Position numbers and translations under genes: made by a program
Assembly (NCBI GenBank): GCA_003456175.1
Contig: DMPB01000177.1
Location: 56,707 to 64,475, forward strand
Direction of reading: 5' to 3'
DNA: 7,769 nucleotides
Source of the DNA: Chitinophagaceae bacterium
GTDB lineage: Bacteria > Bacteroidota > Bacteroidia > Chitinophagales > Chitinophagaceae
Shown here: positions 1 to 6,480 of the stretch, piece by piece
How the letters are laid out: every line of letters begins with the position of its first letter
Numbering within the stretch: the stretch's first letter is position 1
Notes under the pieces: model-generated
What the model saw: the letters and a program-made list of their open reading frames with translations, nothing else
What the model was told of the DNA's origin: nothing
The model's database searches: none

Positions 1-387
1 CAAGGCGATGCCTATGTACCTGCATTACAAGCACACGGTATCGATTTTATTGTGCTTGCCGGATTTTTATGGAAGGTGCCACCGGCACTTATTGCAGCAT
101 ATCCTAACCGCATCATCAACATACATCCGGCATTACTACCAAAATATGGCGGAAAGGGCATGTATGGCCACCATGTACATGCTGCTGTTATTGCGAATGG
201 CGAAACCACTTCGGGCATTACCATTCATTATGTAGATGAGCAGTACGACCATGGTGCTACCATTTTTCAAGCTACTTGCGAGGTACTACCAAGCGATACG
301 CCCGATACATTAGCTGCACGTATTCATCAACTTGAGCATCAATTTTTCCCGAGTATTATTGAGCAGGTAGTTACCACTCTAGGGTAA
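1..387 (+). CDS. purN: Phosphoribosylglycinamide formyltransferase, 5'-truncated by window edge
   Basis: This is the C-terminal 128 residues of a protein in frame 1, open from the first base, so the start lies outside the window. It matches the formyltransferase fold of PurN, which transfers a formyl group from 10-formyl-THF to GAR in the third step of de novo purine synthesis in the cytosol. Visible signatures are LAGFLWKVP, then RIINIHPALLPKYGG with the catalytic Asn and His, and later HYVDEQYDHGATIFQ, whose Asp in DEQYDHG matches the third catalytic residue (E. coli N106, H108, D144). The tail RIHQLEHQFFP is also typical. Full PurN is about 190 residues, so roughly one third is missing. 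The gene appears intact and ends with TAA at 385-387. The sensor kinase follows after about 50 bases, so co-transcription is possible but unproven. The alternative, another formyltransferase-fold enzyme such as Fmt, is less likely given the length and motifs. Confidence 0.93.
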   Translation, partial: QGDAYVPALQAHGIDFIVLAGFLWKVPPALIAAYPNRIINIHPALLPKYGGKGMYGHHVHAAVIANGETTSGITIHYVDEQYDHGATIFQATCEVLPSDTPDTLAARIHQLEHQFFPSIIEQVVTTLG

Positions 388-422
388 CGGTAACATTGTG
401 TTTAGTATGCTTCAACGTTACC
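370..422. repeat. Three alternating GTTACC/GGTAAC blocks around the purN stop
   Basis: GTTACC (370-375) pairs with GGTAAC (383-388), a hairpin with a 7-base loop that contains the purN stop. A second GGTAAC (389-394) can pair with GTTACC (417-422), extended inward by TTG/CAA after one mismatch. The two hairpins abut, and GTTACC at 370 could instead pair with the GGTAAC at 389. No T-run follows either stem, so this is not a standard intrinsic terminator. It may be a weak attenuating or mRNA-end-protecting structure between purN and the kinase, or chance. All of this is read directly from the sequence; no function is shown. Confidence 0.4.
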
Positions 423-438
423 ACGTATCTTGCTTATC

Positions 439-2286
439 ATGCGTTATTGGCTTTTAACATGGTACCTACTAGTAGGTTGTACCCTTGCAACTTGGGCACA
501 ACCGCAGTTTTATTTGTATCAAGATACTTCGTTACAAGCCAATGCAACAACAGTTTGGAATAAGCATGAACAAGGTTACAGTACTAAGCTTGCTAAAAAT
601 TACATCAATCTTGGATTTACAAAAGCAATCGTATGGCTTATTGTAATTCCCGATACCACACAACCTATACACGAACCTGTACTACAACTTGGCGATCCGC
701 ATTTAAATAGAATCTTCATTTACCGTAAGGTAGAAAATGAAACACCATTGGTTCATGTTACTGGCGATTACTATCGGTTTTCGCAGCGGCCTATAGCAAC
801 AACGCATACCACCTTTCCGATAAAAGGATCGGCTCCGATGCTGGTTCGTATTAACAAACGCAACGAGCACATTACCCTTTATTTTAGAATTACGAGTTAC
901 CACGAAGCAGTACAATCTGATAGTAACCAAACTGCGGTGTATGCCTTTTTTGGTGGTATTATTATGCTGATGTTGGTATTTGGCGTGTATTTATTTGCGA
1001 TGCAGCGGCAACGTGTGTACTTGTTTTTTGTGCTTTATGCCTTAAATGGTTATTTATGGGTACTCACCGATGTAGGAATTGGGTTTCAGTATTTATGGCC
1101 CGATTGGCCGTGGTTTGCCAGTAGAGCACGTCCTGTAATGGTTGTACTGGCTGCCATGCTATTTACACTATACCTCACCAAATTTATCAGGGCTCAGTTA
1201 GCTCCTTGGCTGCAACGTACGGTACTGATCGTTCGCTATCTATTGGCATTAATGGCTGCTATTGCTTTGTTTTTTCCATATGCATGGAATGATAATTGGA
1301 TGTGGCAAGGTTTTTTAATTGCGTTACCGCTACTAACGATTTGTTCTTTGCTAGCAGGGGTAGCTTTATTGATTGTTGAAATCAGAAAGAGCAATAGACT
1401 TGCCACGTTTTTTTTGTTGGCACATGCACCCACCTTTGCCAGCAGCTTGCTTACTGCTATTTTTTCAGAAGGCAGCTTTTTCGACACCAATGTTTTCATC
1501 GTTAGGTATAGCTTGCTAATTGGTTGTACGTTACAAATGTTTTTGCTTACGCTACTACAAGCATACATTTTTATCAAAGATCAGCAAGCAAAGCAAGATT
1601 TAGAACTACAAATAAACTTACAGCAGCGAGAAAACACAAAGAAGTTACTGAGTGTACTACAACAAGAACGCCTGCGTATTGCCGATCAACTTCATGATAT
1701 AGCAGGTTCGCTATTATCGGCTGCTAAGCTCAATTTCGCTAGCTATAAAATGCAAGTAGATGCAGCTAACAACACTATAGATAGTATGCATTTTAACCAA
1801 GGGCTCGATGCTTTAGAAGCTGCAAGTACAACGGTACGAACGGTAAGCCATGCCTTGAGTCCGGTAATGTTGGAACAAGTAGGTTTTAAAACTGCTATTG
1901 AAAAAGCTGTTGCGCTGTTTAATGCGAACCATAATACCAGATTTACAACTGTAATTGTCGGTTGTACCGTGTACCAAGAAGCTTTAAGAGAGTACTACAG
2001 TTTTCTATACAATATTGTATTTGAACTATTGAACAATGAAGTAAAACATGCGAAGGCACAACATGTATTACTACAAGTTATTGAACTAGAAGATGGCTTT
2101 TCAATTGTACTTGAAGATGATGGTATTGGTTTTGAATATCACCCAACAGCAACACAACCAACCAACACACTTGGGCTTGCTGGCATTCAATTTAAAGTAC
2201 AACACTTTGGCGGTGTTATACAAATTGAGCGTAATTCGCCAAAAGGCGTTATTATTACTTTGGAAATACCCCTACCACCAGTATGA
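439..2286 (+). CDS. 7TM-DISM sensor histidine kinase (HisKA_3/NarX-DesK type)
   Basis: This is a 615-residue inner-membrane sensor kinase that should autophosphorylate and pass phosphate to the regulator encoded next. In order it shows an N-terminal signal peptide (about residues 1-20, cleaved near ATWA-QP), a periplasmic 7TMR-DISMED2-like beta domain (about 30-160), a block of seven hydrophobic helices (about 170-380, 7TM-DISM type), a Gln-rich coiled-coil linker, and then the kinase core. The H-box ERLRIADQLHDIAG places the phospho-acceptor at H419. The N-box FELLNNEVKHA has N532/N533, the G1 box is EDDGIGF (near 559-565), and the G2 box is LGLAG (near 578-582). I chose ATG at 439 over the in-frame TTG at 430 because it opens directly into the signal peptide. 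The stop TGA overlaps the regulator's ATG (ATGA at 2283-2286), implying translational coupling. The ligand is unknown; DISMED2 domains are thought to bind carbohydrate-like or other small ligands. The gene contains one inverted copy of the 16-base repeat at 717-732. Confidence 0.92.
   Translation: MRYWLLTWYLLVGCTLATWAQPQFYLYQDTSLQANATTVWNKHEQGYSTKLAKNYINLGFTKAIVWLIVIPDTTQPIHEPVLQLGDPHLNRIFIYRKVENETPLVHVTGDYYRFSQRPIATTHTTFPIKGSAPMLVRINKRNEHITLYFRITSYHEAVQSDSNQTAVYAFFGGIIMLMLVFGVYLFAMQRQRVYLFFVLYALNGYLWVLTDVGIGFQYLWPDWPWFASRARPVMVVLAAMLFTLYLTKFIRAQLAPWLQRTVLIVRYLLALMAAIALFFPYAWNDNWMWQGFLIALPLLTICSLLAGVALLIVEIRKSNRLATFFLLAHAPTFASSLLTAIFSEGSFFDTNVFIVRYSLLIGCTLQMFLLTLLQAYIFIKDQQAKQDLELQINLQQRENTKKLLSVLQQERLRIADQLHDIAGSLLSAAKLNFASYKMQVDAANNTIDSMHFNQGLDALEAASTTVRTVSHALSPVMLEQVGFKTAIEKAVALFNANHNTRFTTVIVGCTVYQEALREYYSFLYNIVFELLNNEVKHAKAQHVLLQVIELEDGFSIVLEDDGIGFEYHPTATQPTNTLGLAGIQFKVQHFGGVIQIERNSPKGVIITLEIPLPPV
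717..732 (-). repeat. 16-mer repeat copy 1 (inside kinase gene, inverted)
   Basis: On the minus strand this reads TACCTTACGGTAAATG, identical over all 16 bases to copies at 4814-4829 and 7721-7736. Its core TTACGGTAA is a perfect 4-1-4 palindrome. Here it is coding, spanning codons for I-Y-R-K-V in the predicted periplasmic domain of the kinase. Confidence 0.75.
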
Positions 2287-2930
2287 TATATACCATTGTT
2301 TTAGCCGACGATCACTCGGTGCTACTGCAAGGTTTGTTAACAGTAATTCATCAGATACCAAATACCGATGTTGTAGCTATAGCTACTAATGGATTAGAAG
2401 CAATTGATAAAGTAGCATCTTTTAAACCACACCTGCTCATACTCGACCTGAATATGCCTAGTATGGATGGTTTAAAATGCTTGTTACGCGTTAAAACCGA
2501 GTACCCGAAAACCAAAGTACTTATTTTCACCAATTACTACGAAACCGCTCTGATTGACGAAGTTCGCCGCTTGGGTGCCGATGGCTTTTTATTGAAAGAT
2601 GCTAGTGCCGAAACCATTCAAGCTGCAATTACCGATGTGTTGAATGGTATACCATACTACCCGAACAAAACGCTAAAAAATGGGGTAGCCGATACCCTTG
2701 AAACCGACTCTTATTTCTTTGATGATTTTCTCAAAAAATTTCAACTTACCAAGCGAGAAGTAGATATTATCAGGCTCATTTGTAAGGAAATGAACACTAA
2801 AGAAATTGCACATGAACTTAACTTAAGTGAACTTACCATCAGTACGCATCGTAAAAATATTTTCCGCAAACTTGAAATAAAAAATATGGCCGGCTTAGTA
2901 ACTTTCGCTAAAGAACATCAACTTTTCTAG
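2283..2930 (+). CDS. NarL/LuxR-family response regulator
   Basis: This is a 215-residue cytosolic DNA-binding regulator, the cognate partner of the kinase upstream by operon logic (4-base ATGA overlap). The receiver domain (about 1-120) has the acidic pair D9-D10 in LADDH, the phospho-acceptor D55 in LILDLNMPSMDG, the switch T83 in IFTNYYE and the conserved K105 in LLKDAS. A linker leads to a LuxR-type HTH (about 153-213), LTKREVDIIRLICKEMNTKEIAHELNLS..ISTHRKNIFRKL, with the usual E-I-A and T-V/I-x-x-H positions. The length is standard and all key residues are present. The target genes cannot be read from this window. The stop TAG lies in a CTAG shared with the convergent acetyltransferase gene, so no room is left for a terminator between them. 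Confidence 0.95.
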   Translation: MIYTIVLADDHSVLLQGLLTVIHQIPNTDVVAIATNGLEAIDKVASFKPHLLILDLNMPSMDGLKCLLRVKTEYPKTKVLIFTNYYETALIDEVRRLGADGFLLKDASAETIQAAITDVLNGIPYYPNKTLKNGVADTLETDSYFFDDFLKKFQLTKREVDIIRLICKEMNTKEIAHELNLSELTISTHRKNIFRKLEIKNMAGLVTFAKEHQLF

Positions 2931-3412
2931 AGCACTTTTTGCATATACACTACCTCTTGTAATGGGTTGTGGTAATAGGGGGTAGTAACAGTAAACCCAA
3001 ATTGCTGATACAGTTGTATTGCCGGCTGCAAGCGTTCTAAGGTATCGAGTACCATTGTATGGTAATGAGCAGTTTTGGCCATGGTTAATAATTGAGCCAC
3101 AAGTGCTTCGCCTATACCTAACTTTCTGTGTGTGGGTAATACAAACAAGCGTTTCATTTCACAAGTGTATAATCCGGCTTCTGGTAATGGCTGAAAGGCA
3201 ATACAACCAACTGGTTCGTTGTTCCAACGAGCTAACAGTAACGCACCTGTTGGCGGTGCATATTTTTTTAAAGGATTTTCTAACTCGGTGTCAAATTGCT
3301 GAAAGCACAAATCGGCATTGAGTTCTAATAAATAGGCTTTAAACAAGGCTCTTACTTGTGCTAAGGCTGCTCCTTCCGTAGTTACTACTTCAATACTTAA
3401 TGGTGCTTGCAT
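2927..3412 (-). CDS. GNAT-family N-acetyltransferase
   Basis: This is a 161-residue cytosolic acyl-CoA-dependent acetyltransferase; the substrate is not predictable. The fold is shown by VGCIAFQPL (beta-4), then CEMKRLFVLPTHRKLGIGEALVAQLL, in which R96-K-L-G-I-G101 is the acetyl-CoA pyrophosphate-binding loop (R/Q-x-x-G-x-G/A). Next comes MVLDTLERLQPAIQLYQQFGF, the conserved C-terminal helix and strand, and a closing YYHNPLQEVVYMQKVL of the kind common in GNATs. The start ATG (3412-3410) is the first in frame and gives a normal family length. It is convergent with the response regulator, overlapping it by 4 bases. TAGCTTTG on the minus strand (3424-3417) matches the Bacteroidota -7 element but lies only a few bases before the ATG and has no well-spaced -33 TTTG. 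The gene is therefore either nearly leaderless or the match is chance. It is separated from the esterase upstream by that gene's terminator, so it is probably its own unit. Confidence 0.88.
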   Translation of the reverse strand: MQAPLSIEVVTTEGAALAQVRALFKAYLLELNADLCFQQFDTELENPLKKYAPPTGALLLARWNNEPVGCIAFQPLPEAGLYTCEMKRLFVLPTHRKLGIGEALVAQLLTMAKTAHYHTMVLDTLERLQPAIQLYQQFGFTVTTPYYHNPLQEVVYMQKVL

Positions 3413-3457
3413 AGTACAAAGCTAATTGCGTTGGCAAATACACATTTACGTAAGTAC

Positions 3458-3482
3458 AAAAAAACCGCAACAACAGTTGCGG
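3458..3482 (-). terminator. Intrinsic terminator after the esterase gene
   Basis: On the minus strand a perfect 7-bp stem (CCGCAAC with GTTGCGG, plus-strand 3465-3471 and 3476-3482) closes a 4-base loop and is followed by seven T residues (plus-strand A-run 3458-3464). It lies 6 bases past the esterase stop and ends the long minus-strand gene run before the acetyltransferase. Confidence 0.88.
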
Positions 3483-3488
3483 CATATA

Positions 3489-4226
3489 TTAGAATTTAGT
3501 TTCAATAATATAAGGTAGCATTTTTCGCCATGTTGGCCAGTCGTGGGTTACATCGGCACCCCAAATATCTAAATCGTGCCAAATACCTTTATCCCAAAGT
3601 ACCTGACTGAAACGCTTGTTTGCTTCCGGATCTTCGTAAGCGCCACTGCCCGTGTAAAGATGTATGTGGTGGCTTGCTTTTATTTTATTTAGATACCATT
3701 CGTTACTAAGATTAGGAACATAATGGTAAGGACTATTAAAATATACTTGCTCATCCCAAAAGCCTTTGGTGTACTCCGACAAATCGTACACACCACTCAT
3801 ACTAATAGCACCATTAATAATATCGGGGCGCTTCAAGAAAAGATTCATGGCATGTAAGGCGCCAAAACTAGCACCACAAGTATATACAAAAGTATCGCCA
3901 CTAGTGTTATTGCGTATGTAAGGCAACACTTCTTCAAATACATATTGATTGAACTGATTATGGCGAATAGCTTTATGCTGTGGTAACATTTCGTTATTCA
4001 GCCAACTTTCTTTGTTAATACTATCAATACTGAACACCTTCATTTTACCAGCATTAATGTAAGGTGCCAACGCATTCATCAAGTGAAAGCGTTCATATTC
4101 TTCAAAATCGGCGGCGGCTGTAGGTATCATTAATAGAGCAAATCCGTAATGGCCATAAGTTGCAATGGGCATTTCTTTTTGCAAACTCGGGCTGTACCAA
4201 CTGGTTACGTGTTTGTGCATAAGCAT
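3489..4226 (-). CDS. Alpha/beta-hydrolase, COG4947-like esterase
   Basis: This is a 245-residue predicted serine esterase of the alpha/beta-hydrolase fold, without a signal peptide, so probably cytosolic. The nucleophile elbow is YTCGASFGALHAMN with S120. The likely acid is D199 in YTGSGAYEDP and the likely base is H228 in VTHDWPTWRKMLPYI. The opening HVTSWYSPSLQKEMPIATYGHYGFALLMIPTAAADFEEYER resembles uncharacterised esterases of the COG4947 group (relatives of esterase D and feruloyl esterase folds). The substrate is unknown. An in-frame ATG two codons downstream (4220-4218) is an alternative start. It sits 15 bases after the secreted-protein gene and is followed by a strong terminator, so it is the last gene of the minus-strand run. 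Confidence 0.85.
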   Translation of the reverse strand: MLMHKHVTSWYSPSLQKEMPIATYGHYGFALLMIPTAAADFEEYERFHLMNALAPYINAGKMKVFSIDSINKESWLNNEMLPQHKAIRHNQFNQYVFEEVLPYIRNNTSGDTFVYTCGASFGALHAMNLFLKRPDIINGAISMSGVYDLSEYTKGFWDEQVYFNSPYHYVPNLSNEWYLNKIKASHHIHLYTGSGAYEDPEANKRFSQVLWDKGIWHDLDIWGADVTHDWPTWRKMLPYIIETKF

Positions 4227-4241
4227 GGGTATAGGTAATAA

Positions 4242-4781
4242 TTAAAAACTAGGCGGATTAAATGCAGGCGTTACCTGAATTTGCGGTTTTTCGCCCAGCG
4301 GTGTGATAAATATAAGGTTATTTGTAACTACTTCGTTCGGTTTCAATGCAAAGCCAATCTGCACTCTGATATCTTGTGTTTTTTCTTTACCATCGGTACA
4401 ATCTTTAATACGTGCTCTGCCTGTTGTATAAAAAGGCATGGCATTTACGGTACCACTCTTACTTGTTAATCGGGCACCTGTAGCATTCACACAATCAAAT
4501 CGGGCAATGTCATCGTTAGCAGTAGCGTTCGTACCAAATAAACTACGCTGTTGATACAAAAACATACGCATACAATTGGTATTGTTTTTAGCATATAAGG
4601 TAACCTCATAACGACTGTAATTATTACCACTCACCTCACGAGTACTTACATTACGTATGGTGTAGCCATATGTGATACCATCAATACTAATAGGTAATGA
4701 GTCTGATACAATAGTAGTAGCTTGTGCATGCACTGAAACATACAAAAGCAACAATGTAATGAGGCTAAGTATTGATTTCAT
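4242..4781 (-). CDS. Secreted protein of unknown function
   Basis: I do not recognise this 179-residue protein. It has a clear signal peptide (MKSILSLITLLLLYVSVHAQA, cleavage near residues 19-21) and a mature part rich in alternating polar and hydrophobic residues that suggests a beta-sandwich. Three cysteines remain in the mature part (C70, C97, C128). There is no lipobox, so a soluble periplasmic or secreted protein is likely. The segment ALKPNEVVTNNLIF resembles domains that describe a ligand or partner interaction, but I cannot assign a family. It lies 64 bases downstream of the parA-like gene and 15 bases upstream of the esterase, with which it is probably co-transcribed. One 16-mer repeat copy lies 33-48 bases before its start codon, in a promoter-like position. 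Confidence 0.8.
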   Translation of the reverse strand: MKSILSLITLLLLYVSVHAQATTIVSDSLPISIDGITYGYTIRNVSTREVSGNNYSRYEVTLYAKNNTNCMRMFLYQQRSLFGTNATANDDIARFDCVNATGARLTSKSGTVNAMPFYTTGRARIKDCTDGKEKTQDIRVQIGFALKPNEVVTNNLIFITPLGEKPQIQVTPAFNPPSF

Positions 4782-4813
4782 GTAGAAGTAACGGTTATAA
4801 TGGTTTAAAAGGG

Positions 4814-4829
4814 TACCTTACGGTAAATG
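4814..4829 (+). repeat. 16-mer repeat copy 2 (between parA-like and secreted-protein genes)
   Basis: TACCTTACGGTAAATG, an exact match to the copies at 717-732 (inverted) and 7721-7736. It sits in the 64-base gap after the parA-like gene and upstream of the secreted-protein gene. In the direction of those genes it reads CATTTACCGTAAGGTA. Confidence 0.75.
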
Positions 4830-4845
4830 ATAATGCAATTGGCAT

Positions 4846-5592
4846 TTAAGCTTTAATACAATGCTTCTCAATTTCGTTCCATAAATCGCGGTAGCATTGT
4901 GCCGCATAGCTAGTATTAGCATACTCGAATAATGCTTGTTGATGCACGCCCATTTTTTCAATATCACTCAAGTATGGAATATAGCTTTTAAAGAAAATCT
5001 TTTGCTTGTAAAACTGTTGCATTACCTCGTGATGCAAATTTTTGCGATGATCTACCATGCTAAAAAAACACTTGATGCGATTTGTATCGTAACCTTGCTC
5101 TTCAAAATAAGAAATTACCATTTCGTAACTACGAATACTTAGTGTTGTAGGAATGTTCGGCATTAGCACCCAATCGGCAGCAGTGAAAATGTTATCGTGT
5201 AGTAATGAGATACCTGGCGGTGCATCGAGTATTACAATATCGTAATTCGTAACTTGTTGTAGTAATTGCTTGACACGCTTTTTGCTTTGCTTAGTAGTAT
5301 CGAGTATAATATCGGCTTGGCGGGCACTCATATCGGCAGGTACTACGTCTATATTCACAAAAGCGGTGGGTTGAATAACGTCTGTTAGTACAATATCTTG
5401 TTGTAGTAATTTCTTCGCGGCATTTTTTACCGTAAGGCCATTGGTTTGGAAATAAAAGCTGCTACTCCCTTGCGGATCTAAATCCCATAACAATACTTTG
5501 TAGCCAGCTGCCGCGGCCAAGTAAGAGAGGTTAACGGCACTAGCTGTTTTGCCAACACCGCCTTTTAAGTTGTAAAATGCAATTACCTTCAT
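4846..5592 (-). CDS. Orphan ParA/MinD-family ATPase
   Basis: This is a 248-residue cytosolic deviant-Walker ATPase of the ParA superfamily, which form ATP dimers on DNA or membrane to segregate or position cargo. It shows the Walker A' signature K10-GGVGKT-A with the signature Lys10 and P-loop Lys15, the switch I region LLWDLDPQGSSSF (D37-D39), and Walker B YDIVILDAPPGISLL (residues 117-131). The segment RQADIILDTTKQSKKRVKQLLQQV is typical of the stand-alone ParA proteins I recall from Bacteroidota. I chose ATG at 5592; the in-frame TTG two codons upstream is unlikely. No ParB, MinC/MinE or obvious cargo gene is adjacent, so its cargo is unknown. It lies 54 bases downstream of the DUF3299 gene, and a 15-bp perfect palindrome sits just upstream of its start. 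It contains a 12-base partial copy of the 16-mer repeat at 5426-5437. Confidence 0.93.
   Translation of the reverse strand: MKVIAFYNLKGGVGKTASAVNLSYLAAAAGYKVLLWDLDPQGSSSFYFQTNGLTVKNAAKKLLQQDIVLTDVIQPTAFVNIDVVPADMSARQADIILDTTKQSKKRVKQLLQQVTNYDIVILDAPPGISLLHDNIFTAADWVLMPNIPTTLSIRSYEMVISYFEEQGYDTNRIKCFFSMVDHRKNLHHEVMQQFYKQKIFFKSYIPYLSDIEKMGVHQQALFEYANTSYAAQCYRDLWNEIEKHCIKA
5426..5437 (-). repeat. Partial (12 of 16) copy of the repeat within parA-like gene
   Basis: The plus strand reads TTTACCGTAAGG, which matches 12 contiguous bases of the inverse 16-mer CATTTACCGTAAGGTA, including the 9-base palindromic core. It is coding, and a match this short could be chance. Confidence 0.35.
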
Positions 5593-5597
5593 TACCA

Positions 5598-5612
5598 ATA
5601 GCTTAAAGCTAT
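5598..5612. promoter_or_regulatory. 15-bp perfect palindrome before the parA-like start
   Basis: ATAGCTT-A-AAGCTAT is a perfect 7-1-7 inverted repeat starting 5 bases upstream of the parA-like ATG. On the minus strand it contains TAGCTTTA, one base off the Bacteroidota -7 element TAnnTTTG, so it may be an operator over a promoter. It could also act as a short mRNA hairpin at the start codon. The function is inferred from position only. Confidence 0.4.
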
Positions 5613-5646
5613 GAAGTTACGAGGTTGTTATTAGTAATGCAACTGC

Positions 5647-6114
5647 CTAATGGCCTGAGTTAGTTACTTCTACGGCATTTTCTAGGATGTAATAAAACTG
5701 CTTGTAATCAGATCTATTCAGTTTTAGCTTACCCGAGAATGTTTTGTATTGATCTGTTTTGTATGCCTTTCCGGGCGTTTTAAAATAGATAGTCATTACA
5801 GAGGCGGGGCCAGCCTTTCCGCAGAAAAAGCATGCTGCGAAGGGGTTGGCAGATAGTGCTATGAACTTATTGTTTCTATCGATGGGTACAACGTAGCCTT
5901 CCACTTGTACTTCTGTTCCATTTAGCTTTTCAAGTGTAGGCGGAAATTTTGGAAACAACATATGTAAGTTCATTTCGGGTACCCATTTTTTTTCAAAATC
6001 AACTTCTTGTAAGGCCGACCAGCTAATAGTTTTGGTAGGTTGTGTTGTAAATGCGGTAAGTAGCAGCAGTAGCAATGGTAAGACGATTCGGTTACTCCAT
6101 TTTGATTTATGCAT
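5647..6114 (-). CDS. DUF3299-type exported protein
   Basis: This is a 155-residue protein with a hydrophobic N-terminus (residues 8-22, signal peptide or anchor) and a DUF3299-like domain. The W32/L35/W44 region is followed by GTEVQVEGYVVPIDRNNKFIALS and the hallmark ACFFCGKAGPASVM with C95 and C98 as a CxxC pair. It ends in a beta-rich segment. The molecular function of DUF3299 is not established. As I recall, members lie beside ABC transporters with LolD/MacB-like ATPases and FtsX-like permeases, including zinc-uptake-linked loci in proteobacteria. Here it overlaps the end of a broken permease by 8 bases (ATGCATAA). The reading frame and all core residues are intact, so the gene seems to have outlived its transporter. 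It is probably transcribed with the parA-like gene 54 bases downstream. Confidence 0.82.
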   Translation of the reverse strand: MHKSKWSNRIVLPLLLLLLTAFTTQPTKTISWSALQEVDFEKKWVPEMNLHMLFPKFPPTLEKLNGTEVQVEGYVVPIDRNNKFIALSANPFAACFFCGKAGPASVMTIYFKTPGKAYKTDQYKTFSGKLKLNRSDYKQFYYILENAVEVTNSGH

Positions 6115-6480
6115 GATGCAGGGTTTTTGTTACTTGTATACGATATACTTGAATGGCTGGTATTATTGCTGCTAACGTGGCTATGAACATAGATGACGCA
6201 ATAAGCCAACACTCGCTTGAGTGTAAGTGAGGTATGGTAATGCTTAACTGATAGTTATCGACGGTGTAATTGTGTACTGCTAGTAGTATACCTCGACTAA
6301 ATAAAAGCGCTAATAACGAGCCAATGAGGCTTAATAGCAATGCTTCGCCTATAATAGTTGCCATGAGTTGCCAACGGCTCGCTGCCATTAATCGCATAAT
6401 TGCTAACTCGTATTTGCGTTGTTACATACGTAAGTACAAACCAATGAATATGCTTAATCCGGCAATTACAACGATTGCAT
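6107..6480 (-). pseudogene. FtsX-like ABC permease, C-terminal remnant with internal stop
   Basis: This is the last roughly 125 residues of a MacB/LolE-type permease. The frame reads AIVVIAGLSIFIGLYLRM, then an in-frame TAA (6424-6422), then QRKYELAIMRLMAASRWQLMATIIGEALLLSLIGSLLALL and two further hydrophobic helices to TLHHA. The phrase RKYELAIMRLMAASR is the classic FtsX-domain cytosolic loop. In this family LY.SL.xRKY.LAIMR runs without interruption, so the TAA replaces one residue, probably Lys or Gln, by a single base change. Full permeases run to about 400 residues, so the first two thirds are missing. They appear lost in a deletion that joined this tail to the ATPase remnant near 6475-6490. 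A downstream ATG (6397) gives 96 residues, but these would not form a working permease. The true stop TAA at 6107-6109 overlaps the DUF3299 start. Confidence 0.85.

Noticed and set aside
370..388. Intrinsic terminator for purN
   Set aside because: The 6-bp stem is weak and is not followed by a T-run on the plus strand or preceded by an A-run for the other strand.
703..1577. Minus-strand frames of 75 and 113 codons inside the sensor kinase
   Set aside because: They are antisense shadows of a well-supported kinase frame and show no family features or signals.
4814..4829. A parS centromere next to the ParA-family gene
   Set aside because: It does not resemble the conserved GTTTCACGTGAAAC-type parS, no ParB gene is present, and one copy lies in an unrelated coding region; kept only as an unexplained repeat.
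6107..6397. A separate small membrane protein of 96 residues starting at ATG 6397
   Set aside because: The sequence just upstream in the same frame (GLSIFIGLYLRM, stop, QRKYELAI) is clearly the earlier part of the same FtsX-like domain.
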